NCBI RefSeq assembly: GCF_000317475.1
Contig: NC_019729.1
Location: 3,920,501-3,984,500, forward strand
Length of the DNA stretch: 64,000 bases
Direction: 5' to 3'
DNA from: Oscillatoria nigro-viridis PCC 7112
GTDB lineage: Bacteria; Cyanobacteriota; Cyanobacteriia; Cyanobacteriales; Microcoleaceae
The notes below the pieces were generated by a model. It was not told the DNA's origin and made no database searches. It worked only from the letters and a program-made list of their open reading frames with translations. Of the stretch, positions 19,343-28,840 are shown in pieces (position 1 is the first letter of the stretch; the number at the start of each line of letters is the position of its first letter). The position numbers were made by a program, and so were the translations under genes.

Positions 19343-20251
19343 TCAATCTCCCTGCGGCAAATTCTCCAGCCAAACCTCTAAATCCTCGATCGACTGAAAA
19401 TCTAACAATTCCTCTGCTAGAGTTTCAATTTGCTCGATCGACAAATCAGCAATTCTAGTCGTGATAGATTCCGGTAATGTTCCAACTCGCCGATTTAACA
19501 GACGGCGATTTAACTGACGTAAAATCAAAGCTCTTCCTTCTTGTTCGCGGCCTTGGACAATCCCTTGGACAATGCCTTGTTCAATGCCTTGTTCAATGCC
19601 TTCTTCCTTAGCTTCCCGATAAAACCGAGTTTCCTCAAGCGTAATCCCTAACATCGCCTCTGCCTCCCTTCGGTTCAAATTTGTAAACTTGTAAACCAGT
19701 ATTGTCGTCAGCATCTCTATTATGGCGCGACTCGCTGCCTCAGATTCCTCCCGCTGCGATCGCGCCAGCAACAATCGCGCCGCTTCCGGCGTACTCGCTT
19801 CGTCGATCGTCGTCAAAGCCATCAGCGCCACCCCCAGCGGCAACTGTTCAATATCCCCCAACTCATCCAAATATACGCGATGCACCTGATTGCAGTTCAA
19901 GAGCGATCTATACGGATGCGTTTCTGATTGTTCAGTCGATCGACTCGGATAAATTACCACCGCTTCCCAATCTGTAAATCGCTGACGGTTGCGATAAAAA
20001 TACAAAAACGACTCACCAAACAATCGCTCATAAAGCAATTCATCCCGCTGAAACTGCACCTCACAGAAATATACAACTCCCGGCTCAGCATCCGGTGGCA
20101 AAAACACCCCATCAATTTCAAACTTCGGTTCCTTCACCGCAACCGAGTCAAATCGATACTGTTCCGCATTCGATGGTGACTCTTCCAATAGCTCAAACAG
20201 CAGCGTCGGAGCTTCTTGAAATAACTTGTAAAATATTGAATCTCGACGCAT
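19343..20251 (-). CDS. Rpn/DUF2887-type PD-(D/E)XK nuclease-like protein
   Basis: This 302-aa protein starts MRRDSIFYKLFQEAPTLLFELL, typical of the cyanobacterial DUF2887/Rpn group. The nuclease-like core is 'KFEIDGVFLPPDAEPGVVYFCEVQFQRD', with the metal-binding Asp in EIDGV and an E-x-Q variant of ExK. A degenerate Gly-Gln repeat (EGIEQGIEQGIVQGIVQGRE) lies at about residues 216-240, a length-variable feature common in this family. The C-terminus resembles DUF4351 ('ALILRQLNRRLLNRRVGTLPESI...IEQIETLAEELLDF'). Rpn proteins are linked to recombination and some have nuclease or toxin activity; the role here is unknown. Confidence 0.85.
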   Translation of the reverse strand: MRRDSIFYKLFQEAPTLLFELLEESPSNAEQYRFDSVAVKEPKFEIDGVFLPPDAEPGVVYFCEVQFQRDELLYERLFGESFLYFYRNRQRFTDWEAVVIYPSRSTEQSETHPYRSLLNCNQVHRVYLDELGDIEQLPLGVALMALTTIDEASTPEAARLLLARSQREESEAASRAIIEMLTTILVYKFTNLNRREAEAMLGITLEETRFYREAKEEGIEQGIEQGIVQGIVQGREQEGRALILRQLNRRLLNRRVGTLPESITTRIADLSIEQIETLAEELLDFQSIEDLEVWLENLPQGD

Positions 20252-20912
20252 TAACCCAACCTCTCCTCTAACCGATGCAACTGCTCGAACCTCAGTCGAT
20301 TTTAGATTTTAGATTTTAGATTTGACTCGCCTCGATCAATCTGGGAGGTTGAGCTTTAGTCTAAAATTTGGGGAGTATCCACAACGATTGTCGGGGGCTT
20401 CCGTTTTTTTGCAGGTTGCAAAAACAGCAAATGGGTAATCCGCTCAATCAATTCTAAAGGATTCCAGATAGCCCCCGATCAAAAAACATCCTATATTTTC
20501 AGTCCTAGACGCACTCCCGACCAAGAAACGGGGTTTTTTACTTAATCTTCGAGTACGAACGAAGCATTTTCCTAAAAAAACCCGGTTTCTGGCCTCCTCT
20601 GCGTAAGTCCTGATTTTGTTAATCGGCGATCGAATTTCGCCCATCAGCATTCCGTGTTTCCTTCCTTGGAACTCGTCCAACCTCAAGCCCTCAGCCAAAA
20701 TCAACAAGTGTGACTTGACGGGGTGACACTCGTCTGGTGGGTCAATAGTAGCTTGTTTGATGCGTCCGCGCGATCGCCCACTCGCACCTCAACAACCGCC
20801 AACCACTCATAATTGCCACAAAAATTCAAAATCCCAAACCCAAAACTGCCCAACCCCAGTACGATCGATCTAGTTAGCAAAAATAAGTAAAAACACTAGC
20901 GGAGTAATTTTT
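20252..20912. other. Repeat-bearing intergenic region upstream of ccsB
   Basis: It holds an ATTTTAG heptamer array (about 20299-20322) and an inverted pair of AACCGGGTTT-type units (about 20529 and 20575). The promoter for ccsB probably lies just before 20913. No gene is supported here. Confidence 0.6.
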
Positions 20913-21983
20913 ATGGATCTGGTCGTACTCCAGAACTGGCTGGACAACATCTCCTTTGCCGTTTTGTTCTCCACAATGCTCATTTACTGGGTTGGCGCAG
21001 CTTTCCCCGGCATTCCCTACCTGTCAGCCCTAGGAACCGCAGGAATGGCCGTAGCCAACCTATCCATCGCCGCTTTACTCGGTTCTCGATGGATAGAAGC
21101 CGGCTACTTCCCCTTAAGCAATCTCTACGAATCCCTATTTTTCCTCGTGTGGGGAATCACCGCCATCCACCTAGTCGCGGAAAACATGAGCCGTTCCCGC
21201 TTAGTAGGAGTAGCCACATCCCCCGTAGCAATGGCAATATCCGCCTTTGCAGCCCTGACTCTGCCCGCCACCATGCAATCTGCAGAGCCCCTAGTACCCG
21301 CCCTCAAATCAAACTGGCTGATGATGCACGTTAGCGTCATGATGCTCAGTTACTCAACTTTAATGGTAGGAGCGCTACTGGCGATCGCCTTTTTAATCGT
21401 CACCCGCGGCCAAAAAATCGAACTCACCGGTAGTTCCTTCGGCACCAACAGCAACCGCAACGGCAACTACCGCCTCCAACGCCCTCAAAACCCCGAACCT
21501 CAAAATGCAGAAACCAGCGCCGACAGCGCATTAGTGTTCAGCGAACCCTCTTTCAACTCCAACAATAACGGTTTGGGCACCACCGCAGTGCTCGAATTAG
21601 CCACCGTTCAAACCTCATCAACCGCCCCAACTCAAACCGCAGAACCTCTCTCGCCCCAGCGCTTGAATCTAGCAGAAACTCTGGATAACATTAGCTATCG
21701 CATCATCGGTTTAGGATTCCCCTTACTGACAGTTGGCATTATTGCCGGTGCGGTTTGGGCTAACGAAGCTTGGGGATCGTACTGGAGTTGGGACCCGAAA
21801 GAAACTTGGGCGCTAATTACTTGGTTGGTATTTGCTGCCTACCTGCACGCCCGCATTACTCGCGGCTGGCAGGGAAGACGCCCAGCAATTTTAGCAGCCA
21901 CAGGTTTTGTGGTAGTTTGGATTTGCTATCTAGGCGTTAATCTGTTAGGCAAAGGTTTACATTCCTACGGTTGGTTTTTCTAA
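20913..21983 (+). CDS. ccsB: System II cytochrome c biogenesis protein (CcsA/ResC type)
   Basis: This is a 356-aa multi-pass membrane protein of the heme handling protein family, called CcsA in plastids and CcsB in bacterial nomenclature. With Ccs1/ResB it delivers heme to apocytochromes (cytochrome f, c6, c550) on the lumen side. The tryptophan-rich WWD signature '[23 protein letters not shown]' is intact near residue 282. Conserved His residues occur in '[10 protein letters not shown]' and '[12 protein letters not shown]'. A hydrophilic loop at about residues 170-250 ([20 protein letters not shown]) is typical for cyanobacteria. The start at 20913 has a hydrophobic N-terminus. The partner ccs1 is not in the window. 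Confidence 0.95.
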   Translation: MDLVVLQNWLDNISFAVLFSTMLIYWVGAAFPGIPYLSALGTAGMAVANLSIAALLGSRWIEAGYFPLSNLYESLFFLVWGITAIHLVAENMSRSRLVGVATSPVAMAISAFAALTLPATMQSAEPLVPALKSNWLMMHVSVMMLSYSTLMVGALLAIAFLIVTRGQKIELTGSSFGTNSNRNGNYRLQRPQNPEPQNAETSADSALVFSEPSFNSNNNGLGTTAVLELATVQTSSTAPTQTAEPLSPQRLNLAETLDNISYRIIGLGFPLLTVGIIAGAVWANEAWGSYWSWDPKETWALITWLVFAAYLHARITRGWQGRRPAILAATGFVVVWICYLGVNLLGKGLHSYGWFF

Positions 21984-22106
21984 TTCCCGATCCACCAATC
22001 AGTCACAGAAGAACAGGATAAGTCAAAGAATCGGGATTAATATCATCTCCGGTTGTAGGGTGGGCAATTCCCACCTTACTCAACCAGCGAGATTCTCATA
22101 ATTAAC

Positions 22107-22183
22107 TCCCTCTTCCTTCTTCCCTCTTCCCTCTTCCTTCTTCCCTCTTCCCTCTTCCTTCTTCCCTCTTCCCTCTTCCTTCA
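22107..22183. repeat. CTTCTTCCCTCTTCC microsatellite
   Basis: Tandem 7-mers (cttcttc/cctcttc) organised in a 21-bp higher-order unit repeated about 3.5 times. The complementary strand gives ggaagaggg, the same sequence class that occurs inside the SNF2 gene at 46528-46580 and at about 50661-50690. Confidence 0.85.
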
Positions 22184-22203
22184 TTAAAATAACGACAATT
22201 AAT

Positions 22204-22629
22204 ATGGACGAATCGAAAATATTTCCCCAAGAAGACGATGTTGTGTCTGCCCCTACCAGCGCTTTGATGTATCAATGTACATTCAAAGTGAGCGAATTTA
22301 TGGCAATTATGCAGTCAAAATTGGTAGACGAAAAATTATTTTCAGACGGGCTGGATTGCGAGCTATTAAGTGCTGGCAAAGACTGGACGAAAGGAAAACT
22401 TAGAATGCGTCTGGAGTTCATTCCGCTCGAACCTGAAATCAAAGAACAAAAAGCCCTTCCTGCCGCTGCCTCCAGATCGGACACCGTGCAAAACTACGCC
22501 GTAGATAGCTCAAATAAAACCGATATAGATGAGCCATTAAAGCAATGTGACTCAACAGAAATAAGTAATCATTTTCCTATTTCTAGGTATCCAGACCGCG
22601 ACCCCCAAAGTATAGGAATGTGGAGCTAG
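22204..22629 (+). CDS. KGK-domain protein
   Basis: This 141-aa small soluble protein matches the cyanobacterial KGK family: 'DDVVSAPTSALMYQCTFKVSEFMAIMQSKL', 'GLDCELLSAGKDWTKGKLRMRLEFIPLEPE'. The WxKGKLR motif that names the family is at residues 60-67. The C-terminal 60 residues are polar and not conserved. Function is unknown. The start is at 22204, directly after the microsatellite, and tilS follows 124 bp later. Confidence 0.82.
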   Translation: MDESKIFPQEDDVVSAPTSALMYQCTFKVSEFMAIMQSKLVDEKLFSDGLDCELLSAGKDWTKGKLRMRLEFIPLEPEIKEQKALPAAASRSDTVQNYAVDSSNKTDIDEPLKQCDSTEISNHFPISRYPDRDPQSIGMWS

Positions 22630-22752
22630 GAAGGCAAAGACTGAGAGATTGGGAGAGGGGATGCTTCCCCTTCTTTGCTCAAAATCCCTCGGTGAAATCC
22701 CGTAGACTGCTCTTTGTCTAACTTCCTTATTTTTGAATGAAAAACTCCTATC

Positions 22753-24012
22753 ATGGCTGAATCTTCCCATTGGACGTACCTGCACGCTCAAGTGCACAGG
22801 ACGCTGCTGTACCGACAAATATTGCCATCAAATCAGCGATTGCTAGTAGCAGTATCTGGCGGACAAGATTCTCTGTGTTTAATTAAATTACTGCTAGATT
22901 TGCAGCCAAAATGGGGGTGGAAACTAGGGATTGTTCACTGCGATCATCGTTGGCGTTCTGACTCGCAAGCCTCGGCCAATCATGTAGAACAATTAGCTAA
23001 AAGCTGGGGAATATCCTACTATTTGGAAACAGCCTCGGACATCCCCAAAACAGAAGCAGCGGCCAGACAGTGGCGATATCAAGCTTTAACGGAAATTGCG
23101 ATCGCCCACAACTACCCCTACATTGTTACAGGCCACACAGCCAGCGATCGCGCCGAAACACTCCTCTACAACCTGATTCGCGGCAGTGGCGCCGACGGAC
23201 TTTCTGCCCTCACCTGGACGCGACCCCTGCTCGATTTTCGATTGCCGATTGCCGATTGTAGATTGGGGAATGCCGGCGAAAATCCCAACTCCCAAATATC
23301 GGTCGATTTTAGATTGGAAAATCACGATGAAAATTTCCAATCTAAAATCCCAAATCTCAAATCTAAAATCGGTAGATTGGGGAATTCCGGCGAAAATCCC
23401 AACTCCCAAATATCTGCCGATTTTAGATTGGAAAATCAGCCTGAAAATTCCCAATCGAAAATCCCAAATCTAAAATCTAAAATCTATTTAGTTCGTCCCT
23501 TGCTCGAAATAACTCGATCGCAAACAGGTCAATTTTGTCTAGAGCAAAAACTACCTATTTGGGAAGATTCCACAAATCAAGATTTGCAATATACGCGCAA
23601 CCGGATTCGAGCAGAATTATTGCCTTATTTGGAAACTCATTTCAACCCAAAAGCCCAACAAGCCCTATCTCAAACAGCCGAACTCCTCCGCGCCGACGTA
23701 GAATATCTCGAACTTGCAGCCAGCGAGTTGCTACAGCGAGCAATGTCTCCAATTGCAGACAGCCCGCAGGTAAATTTTCAACTTCCCGTCAAGTTAAATC
23801 GCCCGATTTTGCGGGAAGCACCCCTGGCCTTGCAGCGACGGGCAATGCGGCAACTACTGCAACAAATATTGCCCTCGGCCCCCAGCTTTGAAAGCGTAGA
23901 AAAACTAACCCGCTTAATAGTAGCGCCCAACCGATCGCAAACCGATCCATTTCCTGGAGGAGCGATCGGTCGAGTCGAACACCCTTCGATAATTTTACAT
24001 ATTCAATTTTAA
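22753..24012 (+). CDS. tilS: tRNA(Ile)-lysidine synthase with an in-frame repeat insertion
   Basis: TilS converts cytidine-34 of tRNA(Ile)CAU to lysidine, which is essential for reading AUA codons. The PP-loop ATPase motif is 'LLVAVSGGQDSLCLIKLL' (residues 31-48). Others are 'IVHCDHRWR', 'TGHTASDRAETLLYNLIRGSG' and 'LPIWEDSTNQDLQYTRNRIR'. The protein is 419 aa because about 80 residues coded by dispersed repeat DNA lie between 'GLSALTWTRPLL' and 'YLVRPLLEITRSQ'. Without them it would have the usual length of about 335 aa. The insert is in frame and without stops, so the enzyme is probably functional with an extra surface loop. Its stop overlaps the convergent hmpF stop by 4 nt. Confidence 0.94.
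   Translation: MAESSHWTYLHAQVHRTLLYRQILPSNQRLLVAVSGGQDSLCLIKLLLDLQPKWGWKLGIVHCDHRWRSDSQASANHVEQLAKSWGISYYLETASDIPKTEAAARQWRYQALTEIAIAHNYPYIVTGHTASDRAETLLYNLIRGSGADGLSALTWTRPLLDFRLPIADCRLGNAGENPNSQISVDFRLENHDENFQSKIPNLKSKIGRLGNSGENPNSQISADFRLENQPENSQSKIPNLKSKIYLVRPLLEITRSQTGQFCLEQKLPIWEDSTNQDLQYTRNRIRAELLPYLETHFNPKAQQALSQTAELLRADVEYLELAASELLQRAMSPIADSPQVNFQLPVKLNRPILREAPLALQRRAMRQLLQQILPSAPSFESVEKLTRLIVAPNRSQTDPFPGGAIGRVEHPSIILHIQF
23258..23485. repeat. Two 114-bp repeat units inserted in tilS
   Basis: Two copies (23258-23371 and 23372-23485) of a 114-bp unit, which equals 38 codons. Each begins gtagattgggga and ends in aaaatctaaaatc heptamers like the intergenic arrays. It codes for GRLGNSGENPNSQIS-type sequence ending SKIPNLKSKI. 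A partial further unit (cgattttcgattgccgattg) precedes it from about 23232. Confidence 0.88.
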
Positions 24013-25754
24013 GCTGCGATCAAACCCGAAAGGACTTGCCACAACTCGGAAACTACCCGATTTTGCTCGTCTCCCGTCTCCTGCACCCGATCGAGTTCCC
24101 CCGCCACCGCTTCGAGCTTTTGGCGTAGCGCATTCAAATTGTCCTGCACCGGCTGCAACATTTCTTGATAAACATTCAGCCTGCCCCAGAGTTGCGCCAC
24201 TGCACCTTTCTGGTTGAACAAATTCTGCTCTAACTGCTTGAGTTCGTAGCGTTTCGCCTCACTTTCCCCATTTTGGCGGTTGACATTTGCCTCAATTTGG
24301 GATATTGCTTCCCGCACCTGCTGAATTTCGTTTTCCAGTCTTTGCAATTCTTGGCTTTGCTGCTGCCGCTGAGTATCGATCTGTGCGACAATCGGCCCCA
24401 AATCAATATCTCCTCGCTCTTGTTTTAGAGCATTAGCAGTACCCAGCCGCCGCCACAGCACCGCCTGATGCTGCTTCAAAACATCTTCCCGTTCCTGCAA
24501 CCGGAGGCGCTGTCCCACGAGAGTTTCGTTTAACATCTGATAACTTTCGAGTTCATCTGCCATTTCATTTTCCAAAGCCAGGCGATCGTACTCGCTAGCA
24601 GCTTGAATTTTCCCTTGCAGATCCTCGATTGTCTCCCGCTGCAGAGTCAACTCCTCCTCTTGATCGTTAACAAACCGGAACACCTTTTCCAAATCCTGTT
24701 CCAGGTGTTGCACCAGCCCCTGTAACTCATCAACAGGCATCTTCTCCAAAGCTGACACATCTACTTTCTGCTCCGTACCCGCAGCACCCGAAGCAGATGC
24801 GAGCCTGGAAACTTGCTGGTAAAGGTTCTCAACAGCCTGCACCTGCAAAGACACCGACTGAGCCTGGCCCTGCTTAGCGCTGAGGGTACTTTGCTGCCCT
24901 TTAAGCTCCGCCCGAGCCCCGGCCAAAGCATCTTGAGATTGGTACCACTCTTGCCAGCGGTTCTGGAGGGTCTGATTTTGTCGATCGACCTCTTCTTGTT
25001 GCTGTTGAGCTATGCTCTGTTTTTGCTCCAACTGCTGCCAGTGCTGATCCAGAATTGCCTGTTGAGCGCCCACCGCACCAAGAGACTGATTCAGTTGTTC
25101 CCGCACCCCTTGGGCCGAAGCAATTGCCCCTCCCAGCTTCTGCATCAACTCCTGAATCCTCTGGCTCTGCTGCTCATCAATTACTGCCCCCTGCGGAACC
25201 TCAGACTGCTGCTGGGCCACCCGTTGCTGCTCGCCCCGCAACTGTTCCCAAGCCGTCTCAATTTCCACGCGACTGCGATCGACTTCTTCTCGCAGTCGGT
25301 TAGCTTCATCTCGAGTATTTTCAATTTCCGAGCGCTGAGCCTCCAGCCGCTCCAACTCCTCCTCCATTTGAGCCAACTGCTCTTCGCGGGCTTGCATTTC
25401 CATTTCCCGGCGATTGAGTTCCTGACTCGAAAACGTCAGAGAAGCCTTCCACTGTTCAATTTCCTCTTCCTTATCCTTAAACTTGTCCTGCAATCGCGAG
25501 AAATTTTGCAGAATGCTCACCAACTGGCGGGCCGCCTCCTGAATCCGCTGCACTTGCTTGCTAGCGCTCAACTCAACCAGCACCAGCGTGCCGTCGTTAA
25601 ACTTATTAGCTTCCTCAACTGGGATCGCGTCATCGCCTGGTACGGCGCTCCAGTTATGTTCGCCCCGCTGACAAGCTAGCAGTTTCAGTTCAGCCTTACC
25701 GCCACCGAGACCAAAGCCGCTTCTCTGTTTTTGTACTTCCGCTAGATACAGCAC
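24009..25754 (-). CDS. hmpF: Pilus motility taxis protein HmpF
   Basis: HmpF is a coiled-coil protein needed for type IV pilus activity and pole localisation in hormogonia of filamentous cyanobacteria. The N-terminus 'MLYLAEVQKQRSGFGLGGGKAELKLLACQRGEHNWSAVPG' is highly characteristic. Residues 65-570 are almost wholly coiled coil, rich in Gln, Glu and Arg, with heptads. The length of 581 aa is as expected. It is divergent from hmpA, as in Nostoc punctiforme, but the intergenic space is 1.6 kb and filled with transposon debris. It is therefore uncertain whether the shared promoter region still works. Confidence 0.92.
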   Translation of the reverse strand: MLYLAEVQKQRSGFGLGGGKAELKLLACQRGEHNWSAVPGDDAIPVEEANKFNDGTLVLVELSASKQVQRIQEAARQLVSILQNFSRLQDKFKDKEEEIEQWKASLTFSSQELNRREMEMQAREEQLAQMEEELERLEAQRSEIENTRDEANRLREEVDRSRVEIETAWEQLRGEQQRVAQQQSEVPQGAVIDEQQSQRIQELMQKLGGAIASAQGVREQLNQSLGAVGAQQAILDQHWQQLEQKQSIAQQQQEEVDRQNQTLQNRWQEWYQSQDALAGARAELKGQQSTLSAKQGQAQSVSLQVQAVENLYQQVSRLASASGAAGTEQKVDVSALEKMPVDELQGLVQHLEQDLEKVFRFVNDQEEELTLQRETIEDLQGKIQAASEYDRLALENEMADELESYQMLNETLVGQRLRLQEREDVLKQHQAVLWRRLGTANALKQERGDIDLGPIVAQIDTQRQQQSQELQRLENEIQQVREAISQIEANVNRQNGESEAKRYELKQLEQNLFNQKGAVAQLWGRLNVYQEMLQPVQDNLNALRQKLEAVAGELDRVQETGDEQNRVVSELWQVLSGLIAA

Positions 25755-25828
25755 ACTAATAGTCCTCTGCTTCGTAAAACCTATCCCAACTTACTTTAAG
25801 TTACTTAAAGGCCTAAAAGATAAGTGGT

Positions 25829-25886
25829 GTTTACTTCCTACGCTGTTGGGTAGACGGCTAATCCCAAGATAAGTAGGCTATCCCCC
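25829..25886 (-). repeat. IS right-end-like sequence, inverted copy of 30178-30234
   Basis: About 58 bp, nearly identical to the complement of 30178-30234 (both read gtttacttcctacgctgttg, then ggctatccccc at the far end). It represents the end of a tnpB element oriented to the minus strand, but no tnpB frame adjoins it. It is either a decayed element or a result of inversion. Confidence 0.75.
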
Positions 25887-26982
25887 TTAAGCCAAAGGTT
25901 CTTGACTAAACATAACACTGCGTGCGATCTTTAGTCAACTTACCTAAAGTAAATAAGTATAGGCAAGTAAGGATAACTTGTTGCCACTTAAGTATTACTT
26001 TTTGGTGTCGTTTGCCCGATCGGGGGATAGCATTTTTTTCTAACTCGATCCGCACTCACGCATAGCACGTTCTCACGGGAGAACTTCCAGAAAGTACGGC
26101 CGCCACCAGTTGTCTGGAGGAATGAGAGAGCAGTACCCATGCCGCTTGATTAAAGACTAGCTCTCACTGGGGAGGCTGCCATAGCCCAAACCTGAAAAAG
26201 GTCAGTCCGTGAACATACCCACGTCTAAAGCCGGGGGATTCTTGCCCACCTTCAAGACGACAACGGGACATTGAAATATCCCTCTACTCACTCAAAGAAC
26301 TTTACTTCTCACGGAGCGCAGACTTGCTGAGTCCTTCATATTTTTAAGATTTAACGTGACCTATGCTGCAATTATTTGGGCTTTAACTATTCCAAATTAA
26401 TCGGATTAGTGCGTTACCGGGGTGGCTCGCCCTCTAGGATATTTCAATGGGTTGAAAGTTATTCTTACTCTGGCGAATCGCTCTCTGCCAATTATACCAC
26501 TCTGGTTTTAGCAACACAATCGTTTCACGAGACTTAAAAGTCCCTACCGACCGATCCCCAAGTCTAAATCCCCATGTCGTTAGCCCAGGGCTTGCCTCTG
26601 GCGTTTCGATAAAAAAGTTTCTATAGATTGTACAACGCTTTAGTTATGGGTCGATCGTGAGCAAAGCCGTTGCTGCCCCCAAGTCGGCGCCGGAGTGCTG
26701 CGGACTGGGGATTTGAACCGCGCTGCCTTAGAATAAGGTAATGACGCGAGCCTATGACGCTCGCCGCGGGCGAGCAAAAAGGTCGATCGGCACTGAGGGT
26801 GTTCCTGACAATTGCCAACACAGGTTCATTTTGACTGCACCTAATTTTATGGCTGTGGCAAACCCAAAAAAAACCTCGATCGCAACTCATCCAACCCAAC
26901 AGACTAGCCTGAAGTTCCCATCGGGGATCGATCGGCACTTGCTGCTGGTAGCAGCGGTAAAACCAGAGAATCCTCGGTATTT
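25887..26982. other. Transposon debris and structured DNA between hmpF and hmpA
   Basis: No intact gene is present. Small hairpins occur (gttctc/gagaac 26069-26084; tttcaa/ttgaaa about 26443-26458), as does a distant inverted pair acattgaaatatcc (about 26269) / ggatatttcaatgg (about 26437). A segment with a T-loop-like ggttcaaatcc on the minus strand (about 26708-26720) lacks a proper tRNA fold. It looks like the left end and degraded 5' part of a tnpB-type element whose 3' part is at 26983-27240. Confidence 0.5.
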
Positions 26983-27240
26983 TGAAGTTGACCTACGCCA
27001 AGATGTGCTGGATAAACTGACAGCATACTCAGCCAAAAACTTCAAAACTTTGGCGATCGAAGGCTTGAACCAGTCGGGAATGCCAGCGTTGCACCCTCGA
27101 AGAACCCGTGCAATCGTGCGATGTGGATTCTACGAGTTCAGGCAACAGTGGGAATACTAAGGTAAAACTCTACACTTAGAGAATGCCGCGAGTTTCGCGG
27201 TTTCAGCTTGTGGACTGGTAGCCCGGCCGAGGAGCGGCAG
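26983..27240 (+). pseudogene. tnpB fragment
   Basis: The frame reads VDLRQDVLDKLTAYSAKNFK, then TLAIEGLNQSGM, then CGFYEFRQQWEY. This aligns with 'IRLDLLHKLTTYLAKTFKLIKIEDLNIKGM...LGFYEFKRQVDY' of the tnpB at 29083. After the stop at 27160 the +1 frame continues KVKLYT and FQLVDW with further stops. Only the middle of the RuvC region survives. Confidence 0.75.
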
Positions 27241-27385
27241 CAAGTATCGCCGTTTCGTCAATTCCCAATTGTGAGATCGGCATCAGCGCGTAAATTCTTG
27301 ACGGAAACTAAAGTCAATCTTTGCGCCAGCACACAGTCTTTCCGAGCTCAGACGCCAACGGTTTTAAGGAGGACATTTTAGCTGC

Positions 27386-28624
27386 ATGCAGGGAAATTTG
27401 AGTGAAATAGACATCCGCAGCATCCTGCAATTGATTGAGTTAGGTCAGCGAACCGGAGAACTGTTCGTAGAGGCCTACACCTCCACCGGTAGCAGCACGG
27501 GTACTCAACCTACCCCGCGCTCCCTTGCGGGACAATCGTGGTATGTCTTCTGCTTCAACGGTCAGATTATTTACGCTACCCAGAGTGCGGGCAGTTTGTT
27601 TCGCTTGCGCGACTACCTGCGCCGCTACAAAGCAGATACCGCCCTCGACAAAATCCAAGTTCCCTATATGGCATCTACCAATGCCCCAGAATACGGCTAC
27701 CTATGGGTCTTGCTAGAAAACCACATCCTCACCCCAGCTCAAGGGCGCAACATCATCCAGAGCATGATCCACGAAACCCTATTTGACTTGCTCAGTCTCC
27801 ACCAGGGTTCCTTCACTTTTGAAATGGGCCCAGCTTTGGCTCCTCAACTGACCAGCTTAGAAATTAGCTCGCTGCTGGCCAAGATTGTCAAACAGGTGCA
27901 GCAGTGGAAGCAGTTTCACCCTCACATTCAGTCGCCCAACCAATGCCCCGTGATTTCAGACCCCTCCGAGCTGCGAGTCGCACTGCCTGTCAATACCTTT
28001 AATACTCTCAGACGCTGGGCAGACGGGCACACTTCGATCCGCCAAATGGCGCGCTACCTCAACCGAGACGTGCTCACTGTCGCTAAGGCGATTTACCCAT
28101 TTGTGCAGCAGGGATTGGTGCAAGTATTTTACGAACCCTCTGTTGCCCCCACCAGCAACAAAAAAGAATGGTCGTCCCCAGAAACCAAGGTTCCCAGAGT
28201 TGTCTGTATAGACGACGACAATACTATTCGCAAAACAGTCGAGTCAATTTTAAACGAACACGGTTACGAAGCTACTGCGATCGGCAATCCCCTCGAAGCA
28301 TTGAGTTTGGTGTTTCAACTCAAACCCGATTTAATTCTGTGTGACATCGCCATGCCGGAACTCGACGGCTACGAAATTTGCGCTATGCTGCGTAGTTCTA
28401 GCGCTTTCCGGCAGACGCCGATCGTGATGCTGACGGGCATCGACGGATTTATCGACCGCGTTAAAGCCCGCATGGCCGGAGCTACAGACTTTTACACCAA
28501 ACCTTTTGGCGAAAGCGAGTTATTGATGCTGGTAGAAAAATATGTGGGCCCGGGCTACCCTCGGGTCAATCTCTCGGAAAGATTATTAGACCGATCGCTA
28601 GAAGACCAATTAGAAGAAAAATAA
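27386..28624 (+). CDS. hmpA: PatA/PilG-type response regulator HmpA
   Basis: This is a 412-aa response regulator of the pilus chemotaxis system. Residues 1-150 form a DUF4388/PATAN domain ('MQGNLSEIDIRSILQLIELGQRTGELFVEA', 'WYVFCFNGQIIYA'). Residues 150-265 are helical. The receiver spans residues 270-390 with the acidic pair 'CIDDDN', the phospho-acceptor Asp320 in 'LILCDIAMPELDGYE', and Lys in 'DFYTKPFGE'. It corresponds to PilG in Synechocystis. It begins the hmp operon and has a stem-loop plus T-tract after its stop (28630-28657), so transcription may be separated from hmpC. Confidence 0.92.
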   Translation: MQGNLSEIDIRSILQLIELGQRTGELFVEAYTSTGSSTGTQPTPRSLAGQSWYVFCFNGQIIYATQSAGSLFRLRDYLRRYKADTALDKIQVPYMASTNAPEYGYLWVLLENHILTPAQGRNIIQSMIHETLFDLLSLHQGSFTFEMGPALAPQLTSLEISSLLAKIVKQVQQWKQFHPHIQSPNQCPVISDPSELRVALPVNTFNTLRRWADGHTSIRQMARYLNRDVLTVAKAIYPFVQQGLVQVFYEPSVAPTSNKKEWSSPETKVPRVVCIDDDNTIRKTVESILNEHGYEATAIGNPLEALSLVFQLKPDLILCDIAMPELDGYEICAMLRSSSAFRQTPIVMLTGIDGFIDRVKARMAGATDFYTKPFGESELLMLVEKYVGPGYPRVNLSERLLDRSLEDQLEEK

Positions 28625-28629
28625 ATTTC

Positions 28630-28657
28630 GCACCCATGCCATGATGGGAGCTTTTTT
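28630..28657 (+). terminator. Terminator after hmpA
   Basis: Stem gcacccat/atgggagc (one mismatch) followed by a run of six T, beginning six bases after the hmpA stop. It would uncouple hmpA from hmpC and hmpD. Confidence 0.65.
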
Positions 28658-28711
28658 GTACCTGCGGTTAGATCGAGCCTCGGCAGCCCCAAAGAGAAAG
28701 CTCGCGGGCAC

Positions 28712-28840
28712 TAAGTAGGTAGGCGGAATTAAACCGAGCTATGTAACAGTATGTAAACAGGGCTGACTTAACCGCGCTGAGGGAATGTGGATACTTTACA
28801 ATCGTTTACATAATTGCGTTTGACAGCGCCTACCTACTTA
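28712..28840. repeat. 129-bp element bounded by 14-bp perfect inverted repeats
   Basis: The arms are taagtaggtaggcg at 28712-28725 and its exact complement at 28827-28840. The interior has no coding capacity. It looks like a small MITE-like unit, or a trace of the event that removed hmpB. The rest of the hmpA-tnpB gap (28625-29082) shows only the likely tnpB promoter area. Confidence 0.6.

Noticed and set aside
24813-25679. 288-codon plus-strand Leu-rich frame
   Set aside because: Antisense of the Gln/Glu-rich coiled coil of hmpF.
26690-26760. tRNA-like T-loop (ggttcaaatcc on the minus strand)
   Set aside because: The flanking stem does not pair properly and no acceptor, D or anticodon arm can be formed; probably chance or a remnant.
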